A stretch of DNA of 64,000 nucleotides from Francisella halioticida (lineage in GTDB: Bacteria > Pseudomonadota > Gammaproteobacteria > Francisellales > Francisellaceae): NCBI RefSeq assembly GCF_002211785.1, contig NZ_CP022132.1, positions 1,364,001-1,428,000 on the forward strand, read 5' to 3'. Shown piece after piece: positions 26,657-37,269 of this stretch. The notes beneath the pieces were generated by a model that had not been told where the DNA came from, searched no databases, and worked only from the letters and a program-made list of their open reading frames with translations. A program made the position numbers and the translations under genes. The first letter of the stretch is position 1. Every line of letters begins with the position of its first letter.

Positions 26657-28135
26657 TCAAATAATCTCACTTTCCAAAAGCTTTTCTGAACTAGCTTCAG
26701 CTAAAATTTTATTTAAGAACCTTATTAAAATAAAAAATACTGCGGCTATTACAAATGCTACCAATGCCATCATTAAGAATATATGCATATACATTGGATT
26801 AGTTGCTTGGTATGACATTGTGACTGTATTATTAGTAGATGCAATTGCATAATTTGATATTGGTCCTGCTAAATTAATACCAAAAGCAATATTTAAAAAT
26901 AAATACCCTGTAAATAAGCCTTGGTGCTTAGGATCCATCATCTCACCAGCCATAGCATAGTTTACAGCATTTACATGGATTTCTCCCATGGCAACAATAA
27001 TCAATAATAAAATTGGAAAAATAACATTTGATTTACCACCACCAGCTAAAAATATACCCAGAGGTATCATAAGAAAAGCTATAGTATATACAGCTAAACC
27101 TTTAACAACTAGAAAACCTGGTTGATATGGATTATTTTTTTTTTGTCTTCTTTTCATCATCATAGCAAGAATAATACCAAATATGATTACACCCAAGCTC
27201 TCAAACATATTTACTGTAGCTGGTGCCATTGGGATACCAAATAATGACTTTGTAGTATTAAATTCAACAAAGTTTTCTAAAGCTGTTGATTGTAATCCTT
27301 GAACACAAGCAAATACCATACTAGCTACTGATAGAATTAAATAAACATATATTTTTAGCTTATATTGTTGGGGCTGTCTTATCGCAAAGATTAACATAAA
27401 GATCAAAATTGCAAAAAATGCCACATAAATAAGATAAGATGCAAAAACTGGATGATGCATTAAAGCATAAGCAAAAATTAAACAGCCAATAATTATCAAA
27501 GGAGCCACAAAGAATTTTTTATTTAATAGATAGAATGTTTCTACAAAATATGTAGACTTATCATTAACATATTTCCATGCAGATAAATGAATAATAGTCG
27601 CTATTAATAAACAAATAGCAGCAAAATAAAATGCGACACTATATGATCCAGTGCCTTGAAGATATCCTGCAATAAAGAAGCTTGCTACAAAACCAATATT
27701 CATAAAACTATAATTTACTGAGAATGCTATTCTTCGACGCTTATCATTTTGAGCGAATAGTTGTGTTAACATCATGTTTATACAGCTAACATTTAATCCT
27801 GAGCCTGTAATAAAGGTTGCCATACCCATCAATACTATTGCTTTTGTATGTATAGCAATCAAACATAGACCCACAAATTGTAAAAATAAACTGACAAAAA
27901 ATAATCCTCTAAAGCTTAAATATCTACCACCAACAGTCCCACCTAGAAAGTGAAATAAAAAATTAATTGCAAAAAAGCTAGAAGTAAGCGTATTTGCTTC
28001 AGTTTTGCTTATACCAATATAATTCGTTAGATAGAAATTTAATAATCCCATCAACGCAGCATAGCCAACTGTTGAGAAAATTTGGATTAAATTAATATGC
28101 ATTACTCCTTTAGGAAGTTCTTTATAATTAATCAT
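26657..28135 (-). CDS. POT/PTR-family proton-dependent oligopeptide transporter
   Basis: A 492-aa MFS-type membrane protein with about 12-14 hydrophobic segments. The N-terminal region has ELPKGVMHINLIQIFSTVGY and the helix 2-3 loop FLFHFLGGTVGGRYL, resembling the POT family signature. FSVNYSFMNIGFVASFFIAG is like the second POT motif. Francisella genomes carry several such transporters, important for amino acid auxotrophs. Substrate (di/tripeptides) is inferred from family. A 28-bp tandem duplication lies just upstream. Confidence 0.82.
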   Translation of the reverse strand: MINYKELPKGVMHINLIQIFSTVGYAALMGLLNFYLTNYIGISKTEANTLTSSFFAINFLFHFLGGTVGGRYLSFRGLFFVSLFLQFVGLCLIAIHTKAIVLMGMATFITGSGLNVSCINMMLTQLFAQNDKRRRIAFSVNYSFMNIGFVASFFIAGYLQGTGSYSVAFYFAAICLLIATIIHLSAWKYVNDKSTYFVETFYLLNKKFFVAPLIIIGCLIFAYALMHHPVFASYLIYVAFFAILIFMLIFAIRQPQQYKLKIYVYLILSVASMVFACVQGLQSTALENFVEFNTTKSLFGIPMAPATVNMFESLGVIIFGIILAMMMKRRQKKNNPYQPGFLVVKGLAVYTIAFLMIPLGIFLAGGGKSNVIFPILLLIIVAMGEIHVNAVNYAMAGEMMDPKHQGLFTGYLFLNIAFGINLAGPISNYAIASTNNTVTMSYQATNPMYMHIFLMMALVAFVIAAVFFILIRFLNKILAEASSEKLLESEII

Positions 28136-28159
28136 AAAATATTTACACCTATTAAGTTT

Positions 28160-28215
28160 TAATTAAATATATTTTCAAAGAGTTATTTAATTAAATATAT
28201 TTTCAAAGAGTTATT
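28160..28215. repeat. Perfect 28-bp tandem duplication
   Basis: The 28-base unit starting TAATTAAATATATTTTCAAA and ending GAGTTATT occurs twice head to tail without mismatch, 25-80 bases upstream of the peptide transporter start (minus strand) and just after gshB ends. It may alter that gene's leader or promoter spacing. Confidence 0.9.
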
Positions 28216-28247
28216 AAAATAGAAGCTTATTCATAAAATAAACAGAT

Positions 28248-29222
28248 TTATTCTGCATCCTTAATTTCTTCTTTCATTTTCTCAATTTTTTGTTCTACTG
28301 CCTGCATTAATAAACTTGCAGCATTTATTTTTGTAGCTTTATAAATTTCTTGGATGCCAGTAGGACTTGTGATATTAACTTCGGTTAATTTGTCTCCAAT
28401 GACATCAATACCTGCGAACATTACACCTTGTTTTTTAAGCTTTTTAGCTATTTTTTTAGCTATTTTATAATCACTATCTTTTAGCTCTCTAACCTCTGCT
28501 GTAGCCCCTGCAGCTAGGTTCCCGCGATTATCTTTTTCACTAGGAACACGAGCTAATAAGTATTTTATGGGTTCGCCATTTACTATAAGAACCCTTTTAT
28601 CACCATCTTTAATTAATTTTTGATAATCTTGAATCATTATATATTTCGATTGATGCTCTGTTAGAACCTCTAAAATCACATTTTTATTCTTATCACCATC
28701 TTTGATTCTAAAGATAGAGCTACCGCCCATACCATCTAGTGGTTTAACTATTATATCTTTATACTTTTTATAAAAATTGTTAATTTGTTTGTAGCTTCTA
28801 GTAATTAAAGTATTTGGGGCAAATTTTGGATAGTTTGAAATAGCTACTTTTTCATTAAAATCTCTTAAAGACTGCGGGTTATTAACTATTAAAACACCAC
28901 TTTTTTTAGCTAAATCCAACATATACGTAACATAGATATACTCCATATCAAAAGGAGGATCTTTACGCATAAATATACAATCTAGATTTAGTAAAGAAAA
29001 ATCATTATGCTGTGATAGAACTTCATACCAAATTTGCTTAGCCTTATGAATTTTTATTTTAAGAGAGTTACCTTTTGGTTCACCATTGATAATATATAAA
29101 TCATTAAGATAAAATGTGTAAATCTCCCAACCTTTATCTTGAGCTGCTTGTAGCATCATAAAAGTGCTATCTTTTGAAATATTAAAAGAGTTTAAATCAT
29201 CTATTATAAATCCTACTTTCAT
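28248..29222 (-). CDS. gshB: Glutathione synthetase
   Basis: A 324-aa ATP-grasp ligase joining gamma-glutamylcysteine and glycine. The N-terminus MKVGFIIDDL with the DSTFMMLQAA segment is typical of GshB. The ATP-grasp core shows IVKPLDGMGGSSIFRI, and NRGNLAAGATAEVREL is the glycine-rich loop. The C-terminus has VNITSPTGIQEI. Intact; 3 bases downstream of fmt and likely co-transcribed. Confidence 0.94.
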   Translation of the reverse strand: MKVGFIIDDLNSFNISKDSTFMMLQAAQDKGWEIYTFYLNDLYIINGEPKGNSLKIKIHKAKQIWYEVLSQHNDFSLLNLDCIFMRKDPPFDMEYIYVTYMLDLAKKSGVLIVNNPQSLRDFNEKVAISNYPKFAPNTLITRSYKQINNFYKKYKDIIVKPLDGMGGSSIFRIKDGDKNKNVILEVLTEHQSKYIMIQDYQKLIKDGDKRVLIVNGEPIKYLLARVPSEKDNRGNLAAGATAEVRELKDSDYKIAKKIAKKLKKQGVMFAGIDVIGDKLTEVNITSPTGIQEIYKATKINAASLLMQAVEQKIEKMKEEIKDAE

Positions 29223-29225
29223 TAT

Positions 29226-30164
29226 TTATCCTATTTTATGTCCAATATATTTACTTAAGTCTCTACCATTTAAAATATCAGCCGTACTTAACATTTTTTT
29301 ATTAGGGAACTGAAGTTGTTTAAATCTTATAACTCTATCACCAGTACAGATATCAAAGCCTAGCTTTGAAATATCTAATATAGTTCCAGGAGTTTTTTTG
29401 CAAGATTGTTCTAATATTTCAAATTGTCCTATCTTCATAGTTTGATTATCTAATATAAAAAATGCTGATGGCCATGGAGTAAATGCTCGAATATGACAGC
29501 TTATTTGCCAAGAAGTTTTATTGAAATTTACTAAGCCTTCTTGTTTAGTTATCTTATGAGCATATGTTGGCTCACCTTCTTGAGATTTATTTTTAATGGT
29601 TTCAATATTATTCAAAGTCGCTATTAATGGCTGTATTGATAATCTAGCAAATTTATCATGCAAATCTTGTGATGTATCAGTATCATCTATATCTACTTCA
29701 AGAATGTTTAAGATATCCCCAGTATCTAAGCCCTCATCCATTTGCATAATACAGATACCTGTTTTATTATCTCCTGCCTGAATGGCTCTTTGAATTGGTG
29801 CTGCTCCACGCCATTTTGGTAATAATGAAACATGAATATTTAAACAACCATATTTAGGAATATCTAAAAATGCTTTTGGTACTATAATGCCATATGCTAT
29901 AACAATTACAACATCAGGGTTTAGATTCTTTAATTGCTCTAAAATTTCTGGATTTTTTTTAAATGATAGTGGCTGAAAAATAGGCGTGTTATTTTGTAAT
30001 GCAATCTCTTTGACTGGTGAAAATTGAATTTTCTTACCTCGCCCTTTTGCTCTATCAGGTTGTGTAAATACAGCTTGAATGTTATGTTCAGTATTATATA
30101 AATCTTTAAGAACTTGAGCAGATATATCAGGAGTTCCCGCAAAAACTATATTTAATTTTCTCAT
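29226..30164 (-). CDS. fmt: Methionyl-tRNA formyltransferase
   Basis: A 312-aa enzyme formylating initiator Met-tRNA with 10-formyl-THF. Motifs: IVFAGTPDISAQVL, the catalytic N...H...D set in GCLNIHVSLLPKWRGAAPIQ, and MDEGLDTGDIL. It has the smaller C-terminal oligonucleotide-binding domain (from about 205). Normal length, intact. It sits between a small membrane protein and gshB in a minus-strand run. Confidence 0.95.
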   Translation of the reverse strand: MRKLNIVFAGTPDISAQVLKDLYNTEHNIQAVFTQPDRAKGRGKKIQFSPVKEIALQNNTPIFQPLSFKKNPEILEQLKNLNPDVVIVIAYGIIVPKAFLDIPKYGCLNIHVSLLPKWRGAAPIQRAIQAGDNKTGICIMQMDEGLDTGDILNILEVDIDDTDTSQDLHDKFARLSIQPLIATLNNIETIKNKSQEGEPTYAHKITKQEGLVNFNKTSWQISCHIRAFTPWPSAFFILDNQTMKIGQFEILEQSCKKTPGTILDISKLGFDICTGDRVIRFKQLQFPNKKMLSTADILNGRDLSKYIGHKIG

Positions 30165-30172
30165 GAATTTTA

Positions 30173-30574
30173 TTAGTCCCTAAAAGCATATGCTCTTAAT
30201 GAAACACTACTTAATTCATTGATCTGTCCTTGTGGGTATAAACAAACATATTTAATCTCATTTGCACCATTCTCTGCTGCTAGCTTCATTGCTTTATATA
30301 AATTTTTATCACACAGTTCTTGAAAATATTTTTGGTTACTTACATGGATTGATGTTCTAACTTGACCTATATTACCCTTAATATCACTTTCATAGCCCAG
30401 ATTAAAGACTCTTATTTTATTAGGGTCTGTCGGAGGTAGCTTTTTTGAATATACCGGCAAGAAAATTCCTTTTACCTCATATTTACGATTAAAAGTAAAA
30501 AAATAAATACAAATAACAAACATTATCACTAAAATAATTGCGTACATTAAGTTCTGCTGAAATCGTCCCATCAA
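30173..30574 (-). CDS. Small single-pass membrane protein of unknown function
   Basis: 133 aa with one N-terminal hydrophobic helix (about residues 9-28: YAIILVIMFVICIYFFTF) and a soluble remainder. The soluble part has two Cys (ELCDKNLY and KYVCLYPQGQ), which could form a periplasmic disulphide. I do not recognise a family. It ends 8 bases before fmt and is likely in the same transcript. Not obviously broken. Confidence 0.65.
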   Translation of the reverse strand: MMGRFQQNLMYAIILVIMFVICIYFFTFNRKYEVKGIFLPVYSKKLPPTDPNKIRVFNLGYESDIKGNIGQVRTSIHVSNQKYFQELCDKNLYKAMKLAAENGANEIKYVCLYPQGQINELSSVSLRAYAFRD

Positions 30575-30849
30575 TTTTATTTACAAAATAACTATTTATG
30601 CTGGCTTGATTCTAACACATATAGGTTATATTGACTAAACATTAAGACAACATCTTATCTAAAACTATATATTTAGAGGATATTATTGATATTTTTTTGT
30701 AAAATACTAACATATATATAAATTTAAATACCTAAATATGTTTAATGGAAAGTTCAATAATTTTTTTGAAATCTATTTCTGATAAAAATAGATTAATGAT
30801 TTTATATATTAAATAAAAATACTCTATGTGTGTGTGATATTCAAAAACT

Positions 30850-32161
30850 TAAACTGTCCCTGTTATTCAATACCACTTTATAAAATATTTTTATTCCTTG
30901 CTTTTATGCAGCATCTAAAATACCAGAATATACTTCATCAGGAGTCATATATCCAATACTAGAATGTAGTCTTTCATTGTTGTAAATATCAATATATTCT
31001 TTGATACCTACTTTAGCCTCTTTCATAGTTATATATGATGCCGGATAAACATTTTCATATTTCAGTGTTCTCCAAAATCTCTCAATTGCAATATTATCTA
31101 TAGATCTTCCTTTAGCATCCATAGATATATTTATTTTATTATCAGATAATATTTTAATATGCTCTTTTGCTGTATATTGAGTTCCTTGATCAGAGTTAAA
31201 GATATCAGGTTTACCATATTTAAATAACGCTTCTTTTAACACACTAGTTGTTAGATGTGTATCCATAGTATTAGAAATCTTCCAAGCTAGTATTTTCTTG
31301 CTATGCCAATCTATTATGGCTACTAAATATGCATACCCACATTCTAGTCTAATATACGTGATATCAGCACTCCATACCTTATTAGCTTTATCTATAACAA
31401 CCTGATTCGTCTCATTTTTAAATACATTAAGTAAGTATGGATATTTCTTGTGTTGCTTATTAATGACAGTTGTCTTTTTTTTAGGATACAATGCCTTAAT
31501 ACCCATGAATTCCATAGCACTTTTGATTAGCTTCCTTCCAACTATAAATCCTAATCTATTTAGCAACTTTACTAGACTTCTCGTACCATAATATGGATGT
31601 TTAGTATGTATCAAATCTATTGCATTTAATAGTTTAATATCATCATTACTACTAAATTTTGATATTGGTGTATAATAGTACACACTCTTAGATACAGATA
31701 ATAGTTTAAGCTGATTATTTAAAGATAATTCTAGCTTAGTATCTACAGAGTTTACTCTATCATTTGATGATACCAAGCTTTTTAGCTTTCCCATTAAAAA
31801 ATCCCTCTCTACTATTACCTCGACTAGTTTTTTACTTGTTGCATCTTTATCTTTTCTAAGCTCATCTATTTCCTGCTTATACTCCTTAACAATAGAGCTT
31901 TTATAAAATGCTAAGCAAGCATTAGATAAAAATTGCTGCTTCCAATTATGCACGTTTTTAGGAAGTAAATCATACTTACTTGCTATCTCATTAACTGTCA
32001 TATCGCCTTCTAGCAATTCTATAATTACTTTAGCTTTAAAATCAGCTGTATACGTTACTCTTTTTTTACTCATTTATCTATTTCCTAATTTATCTAGTTA
32101 AGTTTAACATCTAGGAATAAAAATCTTTCTAAAATCAGTAGCTTTTTCTGGGGACATTATA
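30850..32161 (-). mobile_element. IS3-family element, copy B1 (about 1,312 bp)
   Basis: The ends are TAAACTGTCCCTG (30850) and the inverse of TATAATGTCCCC (32161), shared with three other copies in this window. ACT lies at 30847-30849 and at 32161-32163, a possible 3-bp duplication overlapping the last IS base. The AT-rich ends make the exact border uncertain by a base. The transposase is intact. Confidence 0.88.
30904..32073 (-). CDS. IS3-family transposase (copy B1), intact single frame
   Basis: 389 aa in one frame, joining what are usually two overlapping frames. It has an N-terminal helix-turn-helix (VTYTADFKAKVIIELLEGDM and KYDLLPKNVHNWKQQF), a coiled-coil linker and an integrase core with SADITYIRLE, NSDQGTQYTAKEH and NIAIERFWRTLKYE carrying the DDE triad. 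It differs from copy B3 at a few residues (for example AFYKSS for AFDKSS). Potentially active and able to act on the defective copies in trans. Confidence 0.92.
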   Translation of the reverse strand: MSKKRVTYTADFKAKVIIELLEGDMTVNEIASKYDLLPKNVHNWKQQFLSNACLAFYKSSIVKEYKQEIDELRKDKDATSKKLVEVIVERDFLMGKLKSLVSSNDRVNSVDTKLELSLNNQLKLLSVSKSVYYYTPISKFSSNDDIKLLNAIDLIHTKHPYYGTRSLVKLLNRLGFIVGRKLIKSAMEFMGIKALYPKKKTTVINKQHKKYPYLLNVFKNETNQVVIDKANKVWSADITYIRLECGYAYLVAIIDWHSKKILAWKISNTMDTHLTTSVLKEALFKYGKPDIFNSDQGTQYTAKEHIKILSDNKINISMDAKGRSIDNIAIERFWRTLKYENVYPASYITMKEAKVGIKEYIDIYNNERLHSSIGYMTPDEVYSGILDAA

Positions 32162-32180
32162 CTGGTAACTGGTTAATTGG

Positions 32181-33047
32181 ATGTATCCTACACTTGCAAA
32201 AGTTAAATATTCGACAATGCCAAAAATTTTTAAAGATACTAAAATTTTATTTTTATCTTTAGTCCAAAATTGGCTAATTGGACCTGTATTAATGTTTATT
32301 CTAGCTATTGCTTTTTTCCATAACCAGCCTGCTTTTATGATTGGCTTCATCCTAATAGGATTAGCTCGATGCATTGCAATGGTTATTATTTGGAATGACC
32401 TAGCTAAAGGATCTAGAGAGTATTGTGCTGGATTAGTCGCTTTTAACTCTATTTTTCAAATAATATTTTATGCCGCATATGCATATATATTTATTACAGT
32501 CATACCGCAGTTACTTGGTTTTAATATAAATGCTAATATAAATATGTCCATGCTAGATATTGCAAAAAGTGTTGGGGTATATTTAGGAATACCTTTTATA
32601 GCTGGAGTATTAACAAGAGTTATATTAATTTCTCAAAAAGGTGAACTGTGGTATGTTAAAAAATTTACCCCAGTTATATCTCCTCTGACTTTAATTGCTT
32701 TATTATTCACAATCGTACTAATGTTTATGACTAAAGGAGATCAAATCATTAGCCTACCTTTTTAAGTAATAAAAGTTGCTATACCTCTTCTAATATATTT
32801 CTTAATTATGTTTTTTATATCATTTTTAATGTCGTATAAATTTAAAGCAACTTATGAGCAAGCAGCATCCTTAAGCTTTACAGCTGCTTCTAATAATTTT
32901 GAATTAGCAATTGCTGTTGCAATCTCAGTATTTGGAATAAACTCTATTCAAGCTTTTGTTGGAGTTATAGGCCCACTTGTTGAAGTACCAGTTTTGATAA
33001 GTTTAGTAAATGTATCGTTATGGATTAAAAGAAAATATTTTAATTAA
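32181..33047 (+). pseudogene. ACR3-type arsenite efflux transporter, N-terminus missing and internal stop
   Basis: Membrane protein of the arsenical-resistance ACR3/bile-acid transporter fold. The frame opens at [17 protein letters not shown], which corresponds to roughly residue 55-60 of intact ACR3 proteins, directly beside IS copy B1. The upstream part is not found on the other side of the IS. It continues with [19 protein letters not shown] and [19 protein letters not shown], which are characteristic ACR3 segments. It is then stopped by TAA at 32763-32765 between LPF and [12 protein letters not shown]. The same frame then runs on with [21 protein letters not shown] to 33047. Clearly non-functional. 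Confidence 0.85.
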
Positions 33048-33057
33048 ATAGCTACGA

Positions 33058-35208
33058 TCAATATCTTATTTCCCAACAATTATGGATATTTTTATTAGAG
33101 AGAAAATCTCTTGAAAGGCATTTTCTATCAATATTCTCACAATTAAATTTATCAATGATTTCTTGAGACATTTTAAAGCGTCTATAATTATTTGAAAAAT
33201 ATAGTACACCATCTTTCTTAAGAGAGTCCATAGCAAGATTTATAAGTAATTGATGATCTCTTTGTACATCTAAAATATCGTCCATACGTTTCGAATTTGA
33301 GAAAGTTGGTGGATCAAGAAATACCACATCAAATTTCTCGGTATTAGATTTTAGCCATCCTATACAATCAGCTTGGATAAAATTATGTTTTTTATGATCA
33401 ATATTGTTGAGTATAAAGTTAGTTTTACCCCATTCTAAATATATATTAGACATATCTACATTAGTAGTTTTAGTCCCCTTCAGAGAGGCATGGACACTAG
33501 CTGTACAGGTATAACTAAAAAGGTTTAATAGAGATTTGTCTTTAGCAGATTTAGTAACAAGTTGTCTAATCTTACGATGATCTAAGAAAATACCTGTATC
33601 TAAGTAATCATCAAAATTGACATAAAATTTAGCATCAGACTCATTTATCACATGAAAATTATTTTTATCACTTTCTTTTTGATACTGGTCTTTGCCTTTT
33701 TGACGCTGACGCACACGGGTGTGAATATTTTCGTAAGTAACACCTAACGTTTTATGTATTTGATATATAGCTTGATAAAATCTTTGTTTAGCAACATTTT
33801 GATCTATAGTTGCATCTGCTCTATATTCTTGTAAAAATATATGCTCACCATATATATCTACTGCTATAGCAAATGTTGGAATATCAGCGTCATATAGGCG
33901 ATAGCACTCAACCCCAGTCTGTTTTAACCAAGGTTTTAAACTTTTAAGATTCTTTTTAAGCTTATTTGAAAAATCAATATGTTCATTAGATTTTTGTGCA
34001 CTTGCTTCTGCTATACGAACATTTTTTTCAAGCTGACTTTCATGTTTAAATCTTGCATGCTCATTTATATCAAATTGATATAAAACTGTTTCAATAGCCC
34101 CATTATAAAACTTATTACGCTTTGTAGTACGAAGTTGCATTTCTTTAATTGAGTCAGAAAGGCTTGTAAGGATTGCAACTTTCCAACCATAAAAATCTTG
34201 CGATAACCTATCTCCAAAACCGTTAAAAATATCTAAAAGCTCATCAAGTTGATCACCATATAACCTCTCACCATATGGTGGGTTTGTAACGATCAATCCC
34301 TCGCTATCAAATTCATTTTCAAGGTCTCGAATATCACGGCGTTTAATATTTACAATATCATCAACATCTGCTTGATAAATGTTTTTCTCTGCTTTATCTA
34401 AAACGTTATTATCAATATCATATCCTTGAATAATCGCATTTATAGGTTTTTGAGATTTTTGAGCTTCATTTATTAGATGATCCCAGAGGGTTTCACTATG
34501 AATTTTTGAATCAAATATTTTAAATTCTTTATTTAACAACACAGGAGCAACATTTGTTGCCATAAGCGCAGCTTCAATAAGAATAGTCCCAGAACCACAC
34601 ATCGGATCTATAAGTATTGGTTGATTTTTTTTAAGTTCATCTAACCACCCTGCTTTGATAAGCATTGCTGCTGCTAGAGATTCTTTAAGAGGTGCTTGTC
34701 CTTGGAATTGTCTATAACTACGCTTATGTAAGCTATCTATATTTAAACATAAAAAAACATTTACAAACTGTTTATGTAAATGAAGTTTTATCACGTTATT
34801 GGGATTTTCTGTATTAATATTTGGGCGATGGCCTGTCTCTTTACGAAATTGATCAACTATCGCATCTTTAGTTTTCTGAGAAACAAACATTGTATTATTA
34901 AAATCATAATGCTTTCCAGAAATTATAATTTTAAAAGCTTTATCAACATCAAAATAACTCATCCAGTTTATAGAGGATATAAAGCTATATAAGCTTTGCT
35001 GATCAGTTACCTTCTCAGTAGCTATTTTCAACATTACTTGACTAGCTAGATGTGAATAGATACAAACCTTGTAAGCTTGTTCTAACGTTCCTTCAAATTC
35101 AACTCCGGCAAGTTTCTCATATGATACAATATCTAATCTTTGTAACTCATCTTTCAATAGTAGTTCGATGCCTTTTGCGCAGCTAACAAAAAATGTGTAT
35201 TTTTGCAT
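33058..35208 (-). CDS. rlmL: 23S rRNA methyltransferase RlmKL (G2445-N2 and G2069-N7)
   Basis: A 716-aa bifunctional enzyme with an N-terminal THUMP region (about 1-155). The RlmL methyltransferase domain has [15 protein letters not shown] and TNPPYGERL. The C-terminal RlmK domain has [15 protein letters not shown] and the catalytic [16 protein letters not shown]. Length and domain order match the E. coli fusion. It ends 11 bases from the tail of the broken ACR3 gene, convergent to it. Intact. Confidence 0.95.
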   Translation of the reverse strand: MQKYTFFVSCAKGIELLLKDELQRLDIVSYEKLAGVEFEGTLEQAYKVCIYSHLASQVMLKIATEKVTDQQSLYSFISSINWMSYFDVDKAFKIIISGKHYDFNNTMFVSQKTKDAIVDQFRKETGHRPNINTENPNNVIKLHLHKQFVNVFLCLNIDSLHKRSYRQFQGQAPLKESLAAAMLIKAGWLDELKKNQPILIDPMCGSGTILIEAALMATNVAPVLLNKEFKIFDSKIHSETLWDHLINEAQKSQKPINAIIQGYDIDNNVLDKAEKNIYQADVDDIVNIKRRDIRDLENEFDSEGLIVTNPPYGERLYGDQLDELLDIFNGFGDRLSQDFYGWKVAILTSLSDSIKEMQLRTTKRNKFYNGAIETVLYQFDINEHARFKHESQLEKNVRIAEASAQKSNEHIDFSNKLKKNLKSLKPWLKQTGVECYRLYDADIPTFAIAVDIYGEHIFLQEYRADATIDQNVAKQRFYQAIYQIHKTLGVTYENIHTRVRQRQKGKDQYQKESDKNNFHVINESDAKFYVNFDDYLDTGIFLDHRKIRQLVTKSAKDKSLLNLFSYTCTASVHASLKGTKTTNVDMSNIYLEWGKTNFILNNIDHKKHNFIQADCIGWLKSNTEKFDVVFLDPPTFSNSKRMDDILDVQRDHQLLINLAMDSLKKDGVLYFSNNYRRFKMSQEIIDKFNCENIDRKCLSRDFLSNKNIHNCWEIRY

Positions 35209-35282
35209 AGAAAATATAATTTATAGAAATATTCGTTAAATAATATATTATTTGATGTAAATAACAATTAGTATTCAAAAAG

Positions 35283-35855
35283 TTATTTTTTTTGTTTAGT
35301 TTGGAAAATAATATCCCAAATAGGAAAGGCTACAGAAAAGTTTATATTTGGATTTTGATGATGTGTCGCATGATACCTTTTATACCAATGTAATATTGAA
35401 CCTTTTTTAGATCTCACATGATGAGTTGTATGATGAACTATAAAGTAGAATAATAAGTCTAATAGAAATGCACTAAATATAACACTAGCCCAGCCTGTAT
35501 TAGTAATGACACATAGTGGAATAAAAACACAAATTATGTAAACAGGTAATGATACGTAGGTAGGACTTCCTATAAGTTCAATAGGTTTATCATGATGTAA
35601 TTGATGTAGCTCTTTAAATATAGGACAATGATGAAAAAGAATTCTATGAATAAAATACTCAATAAGAGATCCAAGGATAATACCAATTACAAATAATATA
35701 ACTACTGCTCCTATATTAAAGTTAAGTAACTTCAAACCATAGATAAAAAAGATAATAGTAGCTATAGGATAAACGTAAAAATCACTCCAATAGCCAGTGC
35801 CAAGAATCTTTTTAAATTTAGCAACATTCATAAAACAATTAATAATATTCAACAA
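35283..35855 (-). CDS. Fatty acid hydroxylase/sterol desaturase family membrane enzyme
   Basis: A 190-aa membrane protein with four hydrophobic segments and the di-iron His clusters of the family: HRILFHHC, HQLHHD, HHTTHH and HATHHQ. Such enzymes hydroxylate fatty acyl chains or carotenoids; the target here cannot be told. It is a short form compared with eukaryotic sterol desaturases but typical of bacterial members. It may have lost upstream regulation, because IS copy B2 lies about 100 bases before its start. Confidence 0.82.
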   Translation of the reverse strand: MLNIINCFMNVAKFKKILGTGYWSDFYVYPIATIIFFIYGLKLLNFNIGAVVILFVIGIILGSLIEYFIHRILFHHCPIFKELHQLHHDKPIELIGSPTYVSLPVYIICVFIPLCVITNTGWASVIFSAFLLDLLFYFIVHHTTHHVRSKKGSILHWYKRYHATHHQNPNINFSVAFPIWDIIFQTKQKK

Positions 35856-35957
35856 TATTACTATATTCTAAATTATTTATAGAAATATATAAATTAGATT
35901 AAGATAAATTTAAATATTTATTTCTGAGAAAACAGACACAAAATATCATAATATATA

Positions 35958-37269
35958 TAAACTGTCCCTGTTATTCAATACCACTTTATAAAATATTTTT
36001 ATTCCTTGCTTTTATGCAGCATCTAAAATACCAGAATATACTTCATCAGGAGTCATATATCCAATACTAGAATGTAGTCTTTCATTGTTGTAAATATCAA
36101 TATATTCTTTGATACCTACTTTAGCCTCTTTCATAGTTATATATGATGCCGGATAAACATTTTCATATTTCAGTGTTCTCCAAAATCTCTCAATTGCAAT
36201 ATTATCTATAGATCTTCCTTTAGCATCCATAGATATATTTATTTTATTATCAGATATTATTTTAATATGCTCTTTTGCTGTATATTGAGTTCCTTGATCA
36301 GAGTTAAAGATATCAGGTTTACCATATTTAAATAACGCTTCTTTTAACACACTAGTTGTTAGATGTGTATCCATAGTATTAGAAATCTTCCAAGCTAGTA
36401 TTTTCTTGCTATGCCAATCTATTATGGCTGCTAAATATGCATACCCACATTCTAGTCTAATATACGTGATATCAGCACTCCATACCTTATTAGCTTTATC
36501 TATAACAACCTGATTCGTCTCATTTTTAAATACATTAAGTAAGTATGGATATTTCTTGTGTTGCTTATTAATGACAGTTCTCTTTTTTTTAGGATACAAT
36601 GCCTTAATACCCATGAATTCCATAGCACTTTTGATTAGCTTCCTTCCAACTAGAAATCCTAATCTATTTAGCAACTTTACTAGCCTTCTCGTACCATAAT
36701 ATGGATGTTTAGTATGTATCAAATCTATTGCATTTAATAGTCTAATATCATCATTACTACTAAATTTTGATATTGGTGTATAATAGTACACACTCTTAGA
36801 TACAGATAATAGTTTAAGCTGATTATTTAAAGATAATTCTAGCTTAGTATCTACAGAGTTTACTCTATCATTTGATGATACCAAGCTTTTTAGCTTTCCC
36901 ATTAAAAAATCCCTCTCTACTATTACCTCGACTAGTTTTTTACTTGTTGCATCTTTATCTTTTCTAAGCTCATCTATTTCCTGCTTATACTCCTTAACAA
37001 CAGAGCTTTTATCAAATGCTAAGCAAGCATTAGATAAAAATTACTGCTTCCAATTGTGCACGTTTTTAGGAAGTAAATCATACTTACTTGCTATCTCATT
37101 AACTGTCATATCGCCTTCTAGCAATTCTATAATTACTTTAGCTTTAAAATCAGCTGTATACGTTACTCTTTTTTTACTCATTTATCTATTTCCTAATTTA
37201 TCTAGTTAAGTTTAACATCTAGGAATAAAAATCTTTCTAAAATCAGTAGCTTTTTCTGGGGACATTATA
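35958..37269 (-). mobile_element. IS3-family element, copy B2 (1,312 bp)
   Basis: Same ends as copy B1 (TAAACTGTCCCTG and inverse of TATAATGTCCCC). ATA flanks both sides (35955-35957 and 37270-37272), a probable 3-bp duplication, although the surroundings are AT-rich. It adjoins a truncated Sel1-repeat gene. Confidence 0.9.
36012..37181 (-). pseudogene. IS3-family transposase (copy B2), nonsense mutation
   Basis: Nearly identical to the 389-aa frame of copies B1 and B3. A C-to-T change turns the second Gln of HNWKQQF into TAA (near 37042). The integrase part from about 36902 is open and keeps the DDE residues, but the helix-turn-helix is cut off. Confidence 0.88.
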
